Shown: positions 23,639 through 30,434 of the stretch, one piece after another
Layout of the letters: each line of letters starts with the position of its first letter
How positions within the stretch are numbered: the stretch's first letter is position 1
Position numbers and translations under genes: made by a program
Assembly (NCBI GenBank): GCA_035638775.1
Contig: DASQZJ010000061.1
Location: forward strand, 95,537-159,536
Reading direction: 5' to 3'
Origin: DASQZJ01 sp035638775
GTDB taxonomy: Bacteria; Pseudomonadota; Gammaproteobacteria; UBA5335; SLRW01
Length of the DNA: 64,000 nt
Notes under the pieces: generated by a model
Told to the model about the DNA's origin: nothing
Databases searched by the model: none
The model's input: the letters and a program-made list of their open reading frames with translations, nothing else

Positions 23639-24744
23639 GCCTGCTGCTCCCGTACCGCGGCCAGCAGCTCGCGGGCCCCGCGAACCAGGTCGCGGCGTGC
23701 ATAGAGGCTGCCGCCTATGAGCAGAATGGTATCAGCCCCGTAGCGGCGCACCCATCCCGGGGCTCGCGCCGCGTCCATCCCGCCGCCGGGGACCGGGAAG
23801 GCGGGACGCAGGTCCCCGAGCGGGCCCCGCAGGCGCGCGTTGATCGCTTCGCAGCGCCGGCGGGAAAAGCCGAAGCGGCCGTCCGCGTTGGGGTAGATCG
23901 AGGCGTCGGCGCCGGCCGCGCGGAACAGGTCGCCGATGACCAGTTCCGGCGCAAGACCGTGGCGCTCCCCGAACATGCTCCCCGTCAGGGCCGGGTGCGC
24001 CATGAGCGCCAGTCCGAACTCGTCCCTGGCCCAGCGCAGGCTGTCCGGGCCGGCGAGCCATGGACTGATCAGTACCGCCCGGCAACCGGCATCCCGCGCG
24101 GCCTCCAGGCGTCGCGGAAGCTCGGCGAGGGGCGCGGTGACGTTGGGCAGATACAGGGCGTTGCGCCCGCCGTGGGCGTTGCCGCGCTGGACGGCCTCCT
24201 GGCAGCGGTGCAGGCGCTCGAGGAACGGCGCCGCCGGCTGGTTCGCAAGACCGTGGTCGTCCTTGATCAGGTCGATACCGCCCCTGGCGAACGCCTCGCA
24301 GCGCCGCGCCAGCGCTGCCGCATCCAGACCCATGGGCTTGAGCGCGGTGCACAGCAGCGCCCGCCGCCAGGCCCCGGTCAGCCGCCGGATGCCCTCAATG
24401 CCGTGGCGTGGCCCCCCGAGCCGGTGCAGCAGCCCCGCCGGCCAGGCGATGCCGTTGATGCGGATCCCGCGCTTCAGGGAGATGTTGCCGAACAGCACGT
24501 TGAGAAGCTGGGTAAGCTCACCGCCGATGGTCTCCGGCGCATAGGAGATACGTGCACGGTAGCGGTTTCGACCGGCCGGCTCCAGCGCCTCGATGCGCCC
24601 GACCATGGCCGACTCGATGCCGGGCGGCAGCGTGGCCGCCGGCAGCTCGACGGTCTGTTCCAGCGCGATTCCGCGCGCCTTGCGCTCGGCGCTCTCGCCG
24701 CGCCCGCAGAACAGCTCGTAGCTGACCTCCAACCGTTCGCTCAC
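23635..24744 (-). CDS. RuBisCO-like protein (form IV)
   Basis: A 369-residue protein with the RuBisCO large-subunit barrel. Lys136 in CTALKPMGL matches the catalytic Lys of loop 1. GGIDLIKDDHGL matches GGLDFTKDDE, so the carbamylated Lys (Lys161) and Asp163 are kept but the metal-ligand Glu is His164. Later motifs are LPNVTAP, LMAHPALTGSMF, FPVPGGGMDAARAP and LIGGSLYARRD. The changed ligand and short N-domain exclude CO2 fixation and put it in form IV, which carries out enolisation, isomerisation or decarboxylation of sugar-like phosphates. It is followed by a coupled cupin. Candidate roles are the methylthioadenosine-isoprenoid shunt or an isoapionate-type decarboxylation; I cannot choose between them from sequence alone. 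Confidence 0.88.
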   Translation of the reverse strand: MSERLEVSYELFCGRGESAERKARGIALEQTVELPAATLPPGIESAMVGRIEALEPAGRNRYRARISYAPETIGGELTQLLNVLFGNISLKRGIRINGIAWPAGLLHRLGGPRHGIEGIRRLTGAWRRALLCTALKPMGLDAAALARRCEAFARGGIDLIKDDHGLANQPAAPFLERLHRCQEAVQRGNAHGGRNALYLPNVTAPLAELPRRLEAARDAGCRAVLISPWLAGPDSLRWARDEFGLALMAHPALTGSMFGERHGLAPELVIGDLFRAAGADASIYPNADGRFGFSRRRCEAINARLRGPLGDLRPAFPVPGGGMDAARAPGWVRRYGADTILLIGGSLYARRDLVRGARELLAAVREQQA

Positions 24745-24878
24745 TCGCGCTCCTCGTTTGCCGGCCGTGGACGGCAGCAGTCCTGCCTCGTGCCGTACGG
24801 CCCTCCGAGATGAGACATTGCCTCTGACGCGGGTAGTATACGTGCCCGCGGGACAGCAACCGCGGGACCGAACCCTGC

Positions 24879-25709
24879 ATGAGCCCAGCCGTCGTCTTCA
24901 GCGTCGCGCTCGCGAGCCTTGCCATCGTCGCGGTCTGGCTGGCGTTCGGCGGCCGGATCCGCGCCTGGCGTGACGAGCGCATATCGTTGCGCCCGTTCCC
25001 CCCCGGATGGGAGGCCGAGCTGCGCCGCAGCATGCCCCACTACCGCCTGCTCCCGCGTCGCCTGCGGGTACGCCTGCGGCGGCGCATCCGGGTGTTCCTG
25101 GCACGCAAGCACTACCTCGGTGCAGAGGGCATGCCGGTCGACGACCGGGTGCGCCTGGTCATCGCCGCCTACGCCTGCCTGCTGGTGGCGAATCGTCCGG
25201 GTCCTGCGTACCCGGCGGTGCGGGACATCGTCGTCTTTTCCGGGGCCTTCGCGACCTGGCGCCGGACCGTGGACGTCGCCGGCGTCCATGGCCGGCGACG
25301 CGAGGTGCTGGCGGGGGAGTCGTGGGGTGCCGGGCGGGTGATGCTGGCATGGGACGAGGTTTGCGAGCTCGGCGGGCGGCGCAACGTCGTGGTGCACGAG
25401 TTCGCCCACCAGCTCGACGATGAATACCCCGGCGCACCGGGAGCCCCGCCCCAGGAAGATGCGGCGGGCTACCGCGCGTGGTCGGCGACTCTCGGCACCG
25501 GTTACCGGGACCTGCAGGCGGCGCTGGCCGCCGGTCGCCCCACGCTCATCGACCCCTACGCCGCCACCGGGCCGGCCGAGTTCTTCGCCGTGCTCAGCGA
25601 GCTGTTCATCCAGGACCCGCGGGCGCTGCGGCGCGAGCATCCGGAACTGTATGCCGCGCTGCGGGACTGGTACCGCCTGGACCCGGCCGCCTGGGCGGTC
25701 CGGCAGTGA
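24879..25709 (+). CDS. mtfA: Zinc-dependent peptidase, MtfA family (M90)
   Basis: A 276-residue protein with an N-terminal membrane anchor (VVFSVALASLAIVAVWLAFGG). The MtfA fold follows, with FSGAFATWRR, GESWGAGRVMLAWDEV and the zinc motif HEFAHQLD (His173-Glu174-His177). FFAVLSELFIQDPRALRREHPELYAALRDWYRLDP at the end is characteristic. E. coli MtfA titrates the repressor Mlc (DgsA) and has aminopeptidase activity; no Mlc gene is in this window. It diverges from the RuBisCO-like operon. Confidence 0.88.
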   Translation: MSPAVVFSVALASLAIVAVWLAFGGRIRAWRDERISLRPFPPGWEAELRRSMPHYRLLPRRLRVRLRRRIRVFLARKHYLGAEGMPVDDRVRLVIAAYACLLVANRPGPAYPAVRDIVVFSGAFATWRRTVDVAGVHGRRREVLAGESWGAGRVMLAWDEVCELGGRRNVVVHEFAHQLDDEYPGAPGAPPQEDAAGYRAWSATLGTGYRDLQAALAAGRPTLIDPYAATGPAEFFAVLSELFIQDPRALRREHPELYAALRDWYRLDPAAWAVRQ

Positions 25710-25787
25710 GGCCGCCCGATCCCCTTGGGAAGCATCGACGAACCTGCCAGACTTGGCGCCATTCCCACCGACACGGAGAAGCGAACC

Positions 25788-26564
25788 ATGCAGGACCTGT
25801 TCAGCGTCAGCGGCAAGACCGCCCTCGTGACCGGAGGAACGCGCGGCATCGGCCTGATGATCGCGCGGGCCCTGGTTTCGGGAGGCGCGCGCGTCTACAT
25901 CGCGTCGCGCAAGCCCGAGGACTGCGAGCGCGTGGCGGGCGAGCTCGCCGAGCAAGGCGAATGCATCGGAATTCCGGCGGACCTGTCCAGCGAGGCCGGA
26001 GTCAACGCGCTGACCGACGAGATCCGCCGGCGCGAGCAGCGCCTCGACATCCTGGTCAACAACGCCGGCAAGACCTGGGGCGCGCCCCTGGAGGAGTATC
26101 CGGACAGTGCCTGGGACCGGGTGCTGTCGGTCAACGTCAAGGCGGTGTTCAACGTCACCCGCAACCTGCTGCCGCTGCTGGAAGCCGCGGGCAGCGCCGA
26201 GACGCCGGCCCGGATCATCAACATCGGGTCCGTCGCCGGCCTGCAGGCGGATACCCTGCACGCCTACGCCTACGGCGCCAGCAAGGCGGCGGTGCACAAC
26301 CTGACCCGGTCCCTTGCCAATGAGCTCGCACCGCGCCACATCACGGTAAACGCCATCGCCCCCGGGCCGTTCCCGAGCAAGATGACCGCCTACGTGCTGG
26401 AGGACGAGGACAGCGCGCGCCGCATGGCCGCCGGGATCCCGCTCGGGCGGGTGGGCCGGGAGGACGACATGGCGGGGCTGGCGCTGTACCTGTGCTCCCG
26501 GGCCGGGTCCTACATGACCGGCAACATCATCCCGCTGGACGGAGGCCTGTCCAACAAGCCGTGA
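25788..26564 (+). CDS. Short-chain dehydrogenase/reductase
   Basis: A 258-residue classical SDR that oxidises or reduces a hydroxyl/keto group with NAD(P). It has TGGTRGIG (cofactor loop), NNAGKTWGAP, IINIGSVAG (catalytic Ser) and YAYGASKAA (catalytic Tyr and Lys). Its end, GSYMTGNIIPLDGG, is typical of 3-oxoacyl or polyol-type SDRs. ATG 25788 is chosen because GGAG lies upstream and the frame before it is not conserved in type. The substrate is unknown. Confidence 0.88.
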   Translation: MQDLFSVSGKTALVTGGTRGIGLMIARALVSGGARVYIASRKPEDCERVAGELAEQGECIGIPADLSSEAGVNALTDEIRRREQRLDILVNNAGKTWGAPLEEYPDSAWDRVLSVNVKAVFNVTRNLLPLLEAAGSAETPARIINIGSVAGLQADTLHAYAYGASKAAVHNLTRSLANELAPRHITVNAIAPGPFPSKMTAYVLEDEDSARRMAAGIPLGRVGREDDMAGLALYLCSRAGSYMTGNIIPLDGGLSNKP

Positions 26565-26570
26565 ACCCGG

Positions 26571-26605
26571 GCCGGCGGCGGGGCAGGCCTCCTCCCGCCG
26601 CCGGC
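26571..26605 (+). terminator. GC-rich hairpin after the SDR gene
   Basis: A 12-bp stem (GCCGGCGGCGGG with its complement) stands 6 bases after the stop, followed by TGGACTTT. Probable terminator with a poor T-run. Confidence 0.5.
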
Positions 26606-26721
26606 TGGACTTTCGGTGACCCCGACAGTAACATGGAATCGTGCAACATCAGCAGTACCTGGCAGGATGCCGGCCGCAACAATACGAATAAGCCGATCAG
26701 GATTACGGCAACGAGGTCACC

Positions 26722-27561
26722 ATGCTCGACTCGACGATGGACTACGTCGGGGCGTTGCCTGTCGACGCACGGACGCTGCTCAGCAACCACCGGGGAGTGC
26801 GCGAAGCGGGGCTGGTTCGCCGCCGCACGCGGCTCGCGGCCCGGCTCGGCTCGCTCAAGCGCTACCTCGAGGACGGTGAGCGGGTCACCATGATCACGCT
26901 CCTCGGCGGGCGCGCCGACCCGTGGCGGATGCTGCTGAAGCAACCCGCTGGCCGCGCCCTGCTGGTGTTCACCGACCGCCGCCTGTTCCACGTGCCCCTG
27001 CCCTGGCCGGGAGGGCGCCGCTGTGCCGTGGCCGAGATCCGCTATATCGACCGCCAGCGCGCCGAGCTGCGTGGCGGCACGCTGATCGTCTGGTTCGGGG
27101 GCGGCGGATGGGAACGCGTGGCGGGGATCCCGGTCGCCGACCGGGCCAAGATCCGGAGCCTGCTGGAGGCCCTGCCGCCGCCGCGCAAGTCGGGCCGGCG
27201 TCGCCGCAAGCATTACCTCTGTCCGCGCTGCACCGCGGTCCTGCAACCCGGTACCCGCCACTGCGCCGGCTGCGGCCTCGACTTTCACGATCCCGAAAGC
27301 TGCGGCTGGCAGGGCCTGCTGCTGCCGGGTGGCGGCTATTTCCACCTTGGGTGCCGGCAGCGTGGCAGGCGCTGCGCCGCGGTGGAAGCCGCTGTGCTGG
27401 CCGGCGCGCTCATCGGGGTCGCCGTGACGCCGGATGTCTGGCTGCCGTTAACGGCGGGCATCCTCCTTCTCGCGGGCCTGCGGCTGGCGCATGCCCGCCA
27501 CGCCCGTCGGCTCGCAGAGGGTTACGTGCCCGTCGGGCCGGTGCGGCCGGCACGCCGATGA
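26722..27561 (+). CDS. PH-like domain, zinc-ribbon and membrane-anchored protein of unknown function
   Basis: A 279-residue protein in three parts. Residues about 20-150 look like a bacterial PH-type domain (KRYLEDGERVTMITLLGG..., ALLVFTDRRLFHVPLPWPGGRRCAVAEIRYIDRQRAELRGGTLIVWF). Residues about 166-195 form a zinc ribbon (CPRC-x13-CAGC). The C-terminus has two hydrophobic segments near residues 222-257. bPH domains often sense or stabilise membrane stress complexes. The 157 bases before it contain an unusually AT-rich patch (about 26677-26710). I do not recognise a named family. Confidence 0.65.
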   Translation: MLDSTMDYVGALPVDARTLLSNHRGVREAGLVRRRTRLAARLGSLKRYLEDGERVTMITLLGGRADPWRMLLKQPAGRALLVFTDRRLFHVPLPWPGGRRCAVAEIRYIDRQRAELRGGTLIVWFGGGGWERVAGIPVADRAKIRSLLEALPPPRKSGRRRRKHYLCPRCTAVLQPGTRHCAGCGLDFHDPESCGWQGLLLPGGGYFHLGCRQRGRRCAAVEAAVLAGALIGVAVTPDVWLPLTAGILLLAGLRLAHARHARRLAEGYVPVGPVRPARR

Positions 27562-27612
27562 CCGGGTGCTGCCTGCCGCGGAGGAGGGGCTGCGCCCGGA
27601 CCCCCGCCTCGG

Positions 27613-27658
27613 GTATCCTGTCTCCCGTCCTCTGCGATGTCGCTGCAGCGGCATCGCA
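27613..27658 (+). promoter_or_regulatory. -10 element and 26-bp near-perfect palindrome upstream of the enoyl-CoA hydratase pair
   Basis: TATCCT at 27613-27618 is a possible -10. A palindrome spans 27633-27658 with arms TGCGATG and CATCGCA and an inner CGCTGCAGCG; 24 of 26 positions are symmetric. It would lie just downstream of the start site, a good place for a repressor. Confidence 0.45.
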
Positions 27659-27729
27659 CACGCGCGGCGCCCGGCCCATGACAGGCCAGATCCCGCCGGG
27701 TCCGGGTCCACGGAGACGGGAGAGAAGCG

Positions 27730-28539
27730 ATGTTCGGGGAGTACCGGGAGATCCGGTTCGATGCCGACGGGGATGGGATTGCGCGCCTCACCCTGGCCCG
27801 CCCGCGGCGCCTCAATGCCTATACCTCGGTCATGTGTCGCGAGCTGCTCGACGCCATCGGCCGATACCGGGCCGAGGACGCCCTGCGTGCCCTGCTCGTG
27901 ACCGGTGAGGGCCGGGCGTTCTGCAGCGGTGGAGACGTCTCCGGCGCCGACCCCGAGCACGAGGCCGTGGTCCGGAGCCAGCTGGGCCACGCACGCGAGA
28001 TGCGCGACGGTATGCATCGCGTGATCCTGGCCCTGCACGCGCTGGACAAGCCGGTGATCGCCCTGGTCAACGGTCCGGCCGTGGCGGGCGGCCTCGCCCT
28101 GGCGCTGGCATGCGACCTGCGCGTAGCGGCGCGCAGCGCCCGCCTGGGAGACACCAGCGGACGGGTCGGGCTGCTGCCGGACGAGGGCGGCGCCTGGCTC
28201 TTCCCCCGGTTCATGGGGCTGGATCATGCCCTCAAGATGACCATGCTCGGCGAGGTCTACGATGCCGGGCAGGCCCGGGAGCTGGGACTGGTGACCGAGG
28301 TGGTTGCGGACACCGAGCTGGAAGGCCGCGGGCGCGAGCTGGCACGGTCGGTCGCCGGACGGGCGCCGCTCGCGGTGCGCCTGGCCAAGAACATGATGCG
28401 CCGGGGACTCGACCTCACGCTGGAGCAATCGCTGGGAGATGCCGCCCTCTCGGTCATGATCGCCAACGACAGCGACGACGTGCGCGAGGGTGTCTCGGCC
28501 TTTCTGGAAAAGCGGCAACCCAGGTTCAGGGGAAAGTAG
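27730..28539 (+). CDS. Enoyl-CoA hydratase/isomerase family protein (first of pair)
   Basis: A 269-residue crotonase-fold enzyme. The oxyanion loop segments are VTGEGRAFCSGGDVSGAD and NGPAVAGGLALALACDLRVAARSARLGDTSGRVGLLPDEGGAWLFPRFMGLDHALKM. The acidic residue of GLLPDEGG occupies the catalytic Glu region of hydratases. It acts on an acyl-CoA, in beta-oxidation or a related route. The next gene, also a crotonase, begins 3 bases later, so the two form an operon and may act in sequence or as a heteromer. Confidence 0.88.
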   Translation: MFGEYREIRFDADGDGIARLTLARPRRLNAYTSVMCRELLDAIGRYRAEDALRALLVTGEGRAFCSGGDVSGADPEHEAVVRSQLGHAREMRDGMHRVILALHALDKPVIALVNGPAVAGGLALALACDLRVAARSARLGDTSGRVGLLPDEGGAWLFPRFMGLDHALKMTMLGEVYDAGQARELGLVTEVVADTELEGRGRELARSVAGRAPLAVRLAKNMMRRGLDLTLEQSLGDAALSVMIANDSDDVREGVSAFLEKRQPRFRGK

Positions 28540-28542
28540 GAC

Positions 28543-29328
28543 ATGAACGATACGGTGCAATACCAGGCCGGCGACGGCGTCGCGACCATCACGCTCAACC
28601 GGCCGGACAAGCTCAACGCGATGAACCCGGCCCTGATCGGCGCGGCCGTGGACGCGATCCAGCGGGCGGCAAGCGACGAGGACGTGCGCGTGGTCGTCCT
28701 CACCGGAGCGGGCCGGGGATTCTGCGTCGGCGGCGACCTGTCCGCGGGCGGCTTCGGTGGTGACCTGCCGCTGCAGGGACAGGTCGCACGCCTGCGCGGC
28801 TCGATGCGCAGCGCCCAGCTGCTGCACGAAATGCCCAAGGTCACCATCGCGGCGATCAACGGCGCCTGTGCCGGCGCGGGGCTGTCCTGGGCCTGTGCCT
28901 GCGACCTGCGCTACGCCGCGCGCTCCGCCAAGTTCACGACGGCGTTCCTCAATGCCGGGCTGTCGGGGGATTTCGGCGGCACCTGGAGCCTCCCGCGCAT
29001 CGTCGGGGACGCCCGCGCCCGGGAGCTCTACCTGCTGGCGGACCGCTTCGATGCCCGGGACGCGGAGCACTACGGGCTGGTATCGCAGGCCCTGCCGGAC
29101 GAGGACCTGATGGAGCACGTCGAGACGATCGCCCGGCGCCTGGCCGCGTCACCGCCGCTGGCACTGGCCCGGATCAAGGCGAACCTGAACGATGCACAAC
29201 ACGTGAGCTTCAGCGAGGCGCTCGACCGTGAAGCGGAACGGCACGTGCGCTGCGCCAACACCGAGGATCACCGCGAGGCGGCGCGGGCATTCCTGGAAAA
29301 ACGGCCCGGGGTCTACCGGGGACGCTGA
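28543..29328 (+). CDS. Enoyl-CoA hydratase/isomerase family protein (second of pair)
   Basis: A 261-residue crotonase paralog with VVVLTGAGRGFCVGGDLS and NGACAGAGLSWACACDLRYAARSAKFTTAFLNAGLSGDFGGTWSLPRIVGDARARELYLLADRFDARDAEHYGLV. Where hydratases carry a second Glu it has SGDFGG, an Asp, so isomerase or another crotonase reaction is possible. It ends EKRPGVYRGR. It is tightly linked to the gene upstream. Confidence 0.88.
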   Translation: MNDTVQYQAGDGVATITLNRPDKLNAMNPALIGAAVDAIQRAASDEDVRVVVLTGAGRGFCVGGDLSAGGFGGDLPLQGQVARLRGSMRSAQLLHEMPKVTIAAINGACAGAGLSWACACDLRYAARSAKFTTAFLNAGLSGDFGGTWSLPRIVGDARARELYLLADRFDARDAEHYGLVSQALPDEDLMEHVETIARRLAASPPLALARIKANLNDAQHVSFSEALDREAERHVRCANTEDHREAARAFLEKRPGVYRGR

Positions 29329-29346
29329 CCCCCGCGGCGCCGGACA

Positions 29347-29377
29347 CCGGGGGCGCGGCCCCGAATCCGGCCCCCGG
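29347..29377. terminator. Bidirectional hairpin between convergent genes
   Basis: CCGGGGGC and GCCCCCGG form an 8-bp stem with a 15-base loop between the enoyl-CoA hydratase gene and the convergent membrane protein gene. Confidence 0.35.
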
Positions 29378-29385
29378 CGGACCGC

Positions 29386-29673
29386 TCAACGCGGCTGATC
29401 GGTGCCCGACACGTGTCGCTCGCGGAAGGCCCACCCGCGTTCGGTCCGCAGCTCGCGCCACAGGAACGCGAAGTACCAGCCCAGTCCCCAGGCCTCGGCC
29501 GCGCCCAGGACCAGGCTGACGGTCCCGGTGCCGTCCACGCCCGGAAGCAGCCTGGCCCAGACCCCGAACAGTCCCGGCGCGAGGTGGCGCACCGCCGGTA
29601 CGGAAGAGGCCAGGAACAGGGTCGCCAGGGTGATGCCGGCGAGGTGACCTGCCATGGTGTGATGCTTGCGCAT
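29386..29673 (-). CDS. Small membrane protein, possibly DUF5676-like
   Basis: A 95-residue protein with two hydrophobic segments (MAGHLAGITLATLFLASSVPAV and VSLVLGAAEAWGLGWYFAFLWREL) around LFGVWARLLPGVDGTGT. The layout recalls DUF5676 membrane proteins, but I am not certain of the match. GGAGG lies 8 bases before ATG 29673. An FNR-type palindrome lies about 100 bases upstream. Function unknown. Confidence 0.65.
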   Translation of the reverse strand: MRKHHTMAGHLAGITLATLFLASSVPAVRHLAPGLFGVWARLLPGVDGTGTVSLVLGAAEAWGLGWYFAFLWRELRTERGWAFRERHVSGTDQPR

Positions 29674-29742
29674 GCGGAATCCTCCACCGTGGTCGCGCGC
29701 GGCATGCCGCGACGCCCTGCCCGGCATCCGCCCCGTGTCGAT

Positions 29743-29784
29743 ATGCTCGCGCATGCGACGGTCGGGCGCCGTGACCTGCGTCAC
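29743..29784 (-). promoter_or_regulatory. FNR/ANR-type palindrome and weak -10, minus strand
   Basis: GTGAC-GCAG-GTCAC (read on the minus strand, 29784 to 29771) is symmetric with the FNR spacing. GAGCAT (29748 to 29743) stands 22 bases on. It would drive the small membrane protein at 29673. The half-sites have GTGAC, nearer to CRP-type than TTGAC, so this is one of the weaker sites. The rest of the 318-base gap 29674-29991 holds a short GC hairpin near 29963 and nothing else I can support. Confidence 0.45.
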
Positions 29785-29991
29785 GTCACGCCGGCAACGC
29801 GCGTTGCCGTCTCAGCTTCAGGGAAGCCCGCATCCCGGCGGCATGTGGAGCCCGTCCGTGCACATGAACCGGCGGTTCGTCCGGCGGACTGCAGCAAGCG
29901 CAGGCCGAACGGACCTTGCCACCCTCACTCGACAAGCATGGCACAGATGCCGGGAATTGCATCCCCCGCTGCGGGGGGTGCCGCGGCCACC

Positions 29992-30327
29992 TCAGCCGGC
30001 CGACGCCGGAGGTCGCGTCACCGGCCGTTGCACGGTCATCCGGTGCAGCAGCGACTGCATCTGCCGGTGCAGGGTGCGCATCCGCTGCCGCATCTGCTGC
30101 CGGCTGATGTCCGCGGGAACCGGCTTCGCGAGCTGGCGATCGATGCGCCGCAGCATCACCGGGACGCGGGCGGCACTCCGCCGAGGGTCCTGGACCCGAC
30201 GCAGCCGCCTCGCCCCGCTCGCTGCCGCCGCCGTGGCGGCAGGCCGGGGCGCGGGCGAACCCCCGCTCCGGAAAACCGCAGCGAACGCCGCCAGCACGAG
30301 AATGGCGAACATGAGGCGTATTTCCAT
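29992..30327 (-). CDS. Small membrane-anchored protein of unknown function
   Basis: A 111-residue protein. A hydrophobic N-terminal segment (MEIRLMFAILVLAAFAAVF) is a signal anchor. It is followed by an Ala/Pro/Arg-rich linker and a basic helical region (RIDRQLAKPVPADISRQQMRQRMRTLHRQMQSLLHRMTVQ) with Met/Gln heptad character, perhaps a coiled coil. AAGGAAAT lies before ATG 30327. An FNR-type site lies about 70 bases upstream. I do not recognise the family. Confidence 0.55.
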   Translation of the reverse strand: MEIRLMFAILVLAAFAAVFRSGGSPAPRPAATAAAASGARRLRRVQDPRRSAARVPVMLRRIDRQLAKPVPADISRQQMRQRMRTLHRQMQSLLHRMTVQRPVTRPPASAG

Positions 30328-30365
30328 GAGATTTCCTTCCGGGGGTCGTGCCGGCGAATACGCGG

Positions 30366-30407
30366 AGTTTCCCACCGTGGTGCGGGGTCCGGGCTGACTT
30401 GCGTCAA
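30366..30407 (-). promoter_or_regulatory. FNR/ANR-type box and weak -10, minus strand
   Basis: TTGAC-GCAA-GTCAG (30407 to 30394 on the minus strand) is followed after 22 bases by GAAACT (30371 to 30366). It drives the gene starting at 30327. Confidence 0.55.
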
Positions 30408-30434
30408 CGGGGCGCGCAGGTGGAGTCCGCCGGG

